The position numbers were made by a program, and so were the translations under genes. Source: Gp6-AA40 sp963772955 (GTDB lineage: Bacteria; Acidobacteriota; Vicinamibacteria; Vicinamibacterales; UBA2999). From it: a stretch of 64,000 bases of DNA. The DNA is taken from contig CAVYZF010000004.1 in assembly GCA_963772955.1 (NCBI GenBank), positions 124,001 to 188,000 on the forward strand, given 5' to 3'. Shown piece by piece: positions 62,060-64,000 of the stretch. The notes beneath the pieces are model-generated. The model worked only from the letters and a program-made list of their open reading frames with translations. It had not been told where the DNA came from and searched no databases. How positions within the stretch are numbered: position 1 is the stretch's first letter; every line of letters starts with the position of its first letter.

Positions 62060-63163
62060 ATGCCGCGGCCGCAACGCCTGCTCCGAACCTTCGACCGCAA
62101 GCGGCGAGAGGCCGCGATGGTGGCGCGCGGCTTTCAGTCCGCGAGTCATCCGATCCTCGCGCAGATCGTTCCTATTCGCCGCTGCAACCTGGCGTGCACC
62201 TACTGCAACGAGTACGACAAGCACTCGCCGCCAGTCGCGCTGGCGACGATGCGCGAACGCATCGACGATCTGGCTCGACTGCGCACGGCGAACATCGAGA
62301 TCAGCGGCGGCGAGCCGCTGCTGCACCCTGACCTCGACGAGCTCATTCGCCACATCCGCGGAACCGACGCACTGGCCGGACTGATCACCAACGGCTACCT
62401 GCTCAACGAGAGGCGTATCGAGCGCTTCAACGACGCCGGGCTGGATCACCTGCAGATCAGCATCGACAACGTGAAGCCTGACGACACGTCGAAGAAGAGC
62501 CTGAAGGTGCTCGACGCGAAGCTCCAGATGTTGGCGAAGCACGCCGCGTTCAGTGTCAACATCAATTCAGTGCTCGGCGGCGACTTGAGTCATCCCGAGG
62601 ACGCACTGACGGTCGCGAAGCGGGCGATCGAACTAGGTCTGACGGCGACAGTCGGCCTGATCCACAACAGCCACGGCCGCTTGATGCCACTGACGCCGGA
62701 GCAATTGCGCGTCTATCGTGAGATCACCTCGCTCACCGCGCCGTTCTACACGGTCCAGAACCAGAACGACTTTCAGCGAAACCTCGCGCTCGGGCGGCCG
62801 AACGACTGGCAGTGCGGCGCCGGCGGACGCTATCTATACATCTGTGAGGACGGCCTCGTGCACTGGTGCTCACAGCAGCGCGGGCACCCAGGCATTCCGT
62901 TGGCCGAGTACACCACCCGGGACGTGCTGCGCGAGAGCACGAGCGAGAAGAGCTGTGCGCCGTTCTGCACCGTGTCGTGCGTGCACCGCGTGGCGCTGCT
63001 CGACCGCATTCGCTCGCAGCCGATCGCGACGCTCGACGAGATGATGCCAGCCGGCGCCAGCGGACCCACCAGCGTGCGCGCGCTCCGCTGGATGTTCGTG
63101 ACCGGTCGGTATCACAACCGCTTCCGCGCGGTTGCCGCGCGCCTGCTCGGCTCGCGCTCGTAG
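62060..63163 (+). CDS. Radical SAM protein with SPASM-like C-terminus
   Basis: A 367-residue enzyme. The [4Fe-4S] SAM motif is CNLACTYC, in the context IVPIRRCNLACTYCNEYD; then the SAM-binding EISGGEPLLHP and HLQISIDNV. The C-terminal region has more cysteines (QCGAGG, YICEDGLVHWCS, SCAPFCTVSCVHR) for extra clusters. This resembles the radical SAM/SPASM peptide- or sugar-modifying enzymes. Divergent from PAP2, 17 bases apart. Could be part of a lipid or secondary-metabolite pathway. Confidence 0.85.
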   Translation: MPRPQRLLRTFDRKRREAAMVARGFQSASHPILAQIVPIRRCNLACTYCNEYDKHSPPVALATMRERIDDLARLRTANIEISGGEPLLHPDLDELIRHIRGTDALAGLITNGYLLNERRIERFNDAGLDHLQISIDNVKPDDTSKKSLKVLDAKLQMLAKHAAFSVNINSVLGGDLSHPEDALTVAKRAIELGLTATVGLIHNSHGRLMPLTPEQLRVYREITSLTAPFYTVQNQNDFQRNLALGRPNDWQCGAGGRYLYICEDGLVHWCSQQRGHPGIPLAEYTTRDVLRESTSEKSCAPFCTVSCVHRVALLDRIRSQPIATLDEMMPAGASGPTSVRALRWMFVTGRYHNRFRAVAARLLGSRS

Positions 63164-63269
63164 CGCGCCCTTGGGAATTAGGTCCTGAGTAGAAAACGGC
63201 CTGGCCATACCGCGTTCGGCACAACTGCTTTAGATTGACCCCAGTTCCCATCCGTAGTTCTATCTACCC

Positions 63270-64000
63270 ATGTTTGAGCCTGGCACAGCGCTGGGACACT
63301 ATGAAGTCCTCTCCCCGCTCGGAAAAGGCGGCATGGGAGAGGTGTATCGGGCAAAGGATCAGAAGCTGGGACGCGAGGTCGCGATTAAGGTTCTCCCGGA
63401 CGCGTTTGGCCAAGATCCGGTTCGGGTTGCGCGATTCCAGCATGAGGCCCGTGCCGCCGCCGCTCTGAATCATCCCAACATCTGTGCGATTCACGAAGTC
63501 GGCGATCACGAGGGCCAGCCCTTCATCGTGATGGAACTGCTCAGGGGACAAACACTCGAGGCAAGACTCTCGAGTCAGGGGCGTCTCGAATCCGACGAAG
63601 TCCTGGAACTGAGCACGCAGTTGGCCGATGCCTTGGATGCCGCTCATACTGCGGGGATCGTTCATCGGGACGTCAAGCCAGCGAACATCTTCATCACGGA
63701 TCGCGGACAGGCGAAGATTCTGGATTTCGGGTTGGCCAAGACCGATCGTCTCAAGGCTGCCGAGGCCTTGACCATCTCGCACGACGTCGAGCGGCTGACC
63801 GGCCATGGAACCACGTTGGGTACGTTGGCGTACATGTCGCCCGAGCAGGCGCTGGGCAAGGAGCTCGATCCACGGACCGACCTGTTTTCACTGGGCGCCG
63901 TTCTTTACGAGGCCTTGACGGGCAAGCCGCCTTTCGTCGGTGCCACGCCGGCCGCGATCTTCGACCAGATCCTCAATCGAGCACCGGCGCCCGTGCAGCT
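63270..64000 (+). CDS. Hanks-type Ser/Thr protein kinase, N-terminal part
   Basis: Runs off the right edge with no stop. The 243 visible residues are a kinase domain: GKGGMGEVYRAKD P-loop, Lys40 in VAIK, HRDVKPAN, DFGLAKTD, and APE-type MSPEQA. It starts with MFEPGTALGHYEVLSPLG, like many acidobacterial kinases; the downstream output domain is unknown. The gap 63164-63269 has no gene. Confidence 0.9.
   Translation, partial: MFEPGTALGHYEVLSPLGKGGMGEVYRAKDQKLGREVAIKVLPDAFGQDPVRVARFQHEARAAAALNHPNICAIHEVGDHEGQPFIVMELLRGQTLEARLSSQGRLESDEVLELSTQLADALDAAHTAGIVHRDVKPANIFITDRGQAKILDFGLAKTDRLKAAEALTISHDVERLTGHGTTLGTLAYMSPEQALGKELDPRTDLFSLGAVLYEALTGKPPFVGATPAAIFDQILNRAPAPVQ

Overview
The window is high-GC bacterial DNA from what is most likely an Acidobacteriota chromosome, probably class Vicinamibacteria. 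This placement is inferred from the gene families: an 814-residue MacB/FtsX-type (ADOP) permease, an Oar-like TonB receptor with a BNR-repeat partner, secreted proteins of the 'QWLN...PRTPDGK..L.APAPR' type, VWFA proteins with a DVSAS motif, and Hanks-type kinases fused to PD40 or NB-ARC/TPR modules. No rRNA or other taxonomic marker is present.

Layout. 1-12.6 kb: small secreted or stress-type genes (BON, SnoaL-like), a PAS-GAF-PAS sigma54 activator, a Lys/Ala-rich histone-like protein, a three-gene membrane operon with a NapH/CcoG-like ferredoxin and a FixH-like protein, a NUDIX hydrolase and a winged-helix protein. 12.6-24.2 kb: a probable outer-membrane uptake locus (His-rich secreted protein, Oar-like TonB receptor, BNR protein), an amidohydrolase, the ADOP permease, a GlcG-like protein and two paralogous secreted proteins. 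24.2-28.1 kb: dienelactone hydrolase, a NarL-type sensor kinase, and a decay zone with two 5'-truncated genes. 28.1-42.8 kb: VWFA proteins around a 1017-residue unknown, a spermidine-synthase-like protein, YaeQ, an ABC-F ATPase, a TAXI protein, and a MEDS-output response regulator followed by a four-PAS histidine kinase. 42.8-48.3 kb: a tRNA-Lys 3' remnant, a PIN-type toxin locus, tRNA-Arg(TCT), a DUF5995 protein and a second TonB receptor.

The most unusual region is 48.4-57.1 kb. A complete tRNA-His(GTG) is followed by an inward-reading tyrosine recombinase, and 8.6 kb away the last 24 nt of that tRNA recur as a direct repeat (23/24 identical), just short of a chromosomal kinase gene. This is the signature of a tRNA-targeted genomic island. 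Inside it are three sites with full integron attC architecture: RYYYAAC/GTTRRRY-type ends, a long inverted repeat, an extrahelical A at the same place in each, and related loop sequences. No intI is visible, so this is a cluster of attC sites lacking an integrase, nested in an island. The cassettes hold two higBA-type toxin-antitoxin loci (one toxin frameshifted), a 3-kb cassette with a complete PD40 Ser/Thr kinase, and a DUF4160/DUF2442 pair that is also present earlier in the island. The two DUF4160 copies carry different frameshifts while both DUF2442 copies are intact. The island recombinase has lost its N-terminal domain and is fused in frame to an arylsulfatase fragment, so the island looks immobilised and decaying.

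Beyond the island lie a kinase-NB-ARC-TPR protein, an O-methyltransferase/PAP2/radical-SAM cluster and the start of a third kinase. GC-rich palindromes of one family (GGCGGGYC-NNNA-GRCCCGCC and a close variant) recur in intergenic gaps of the first 24 kb.
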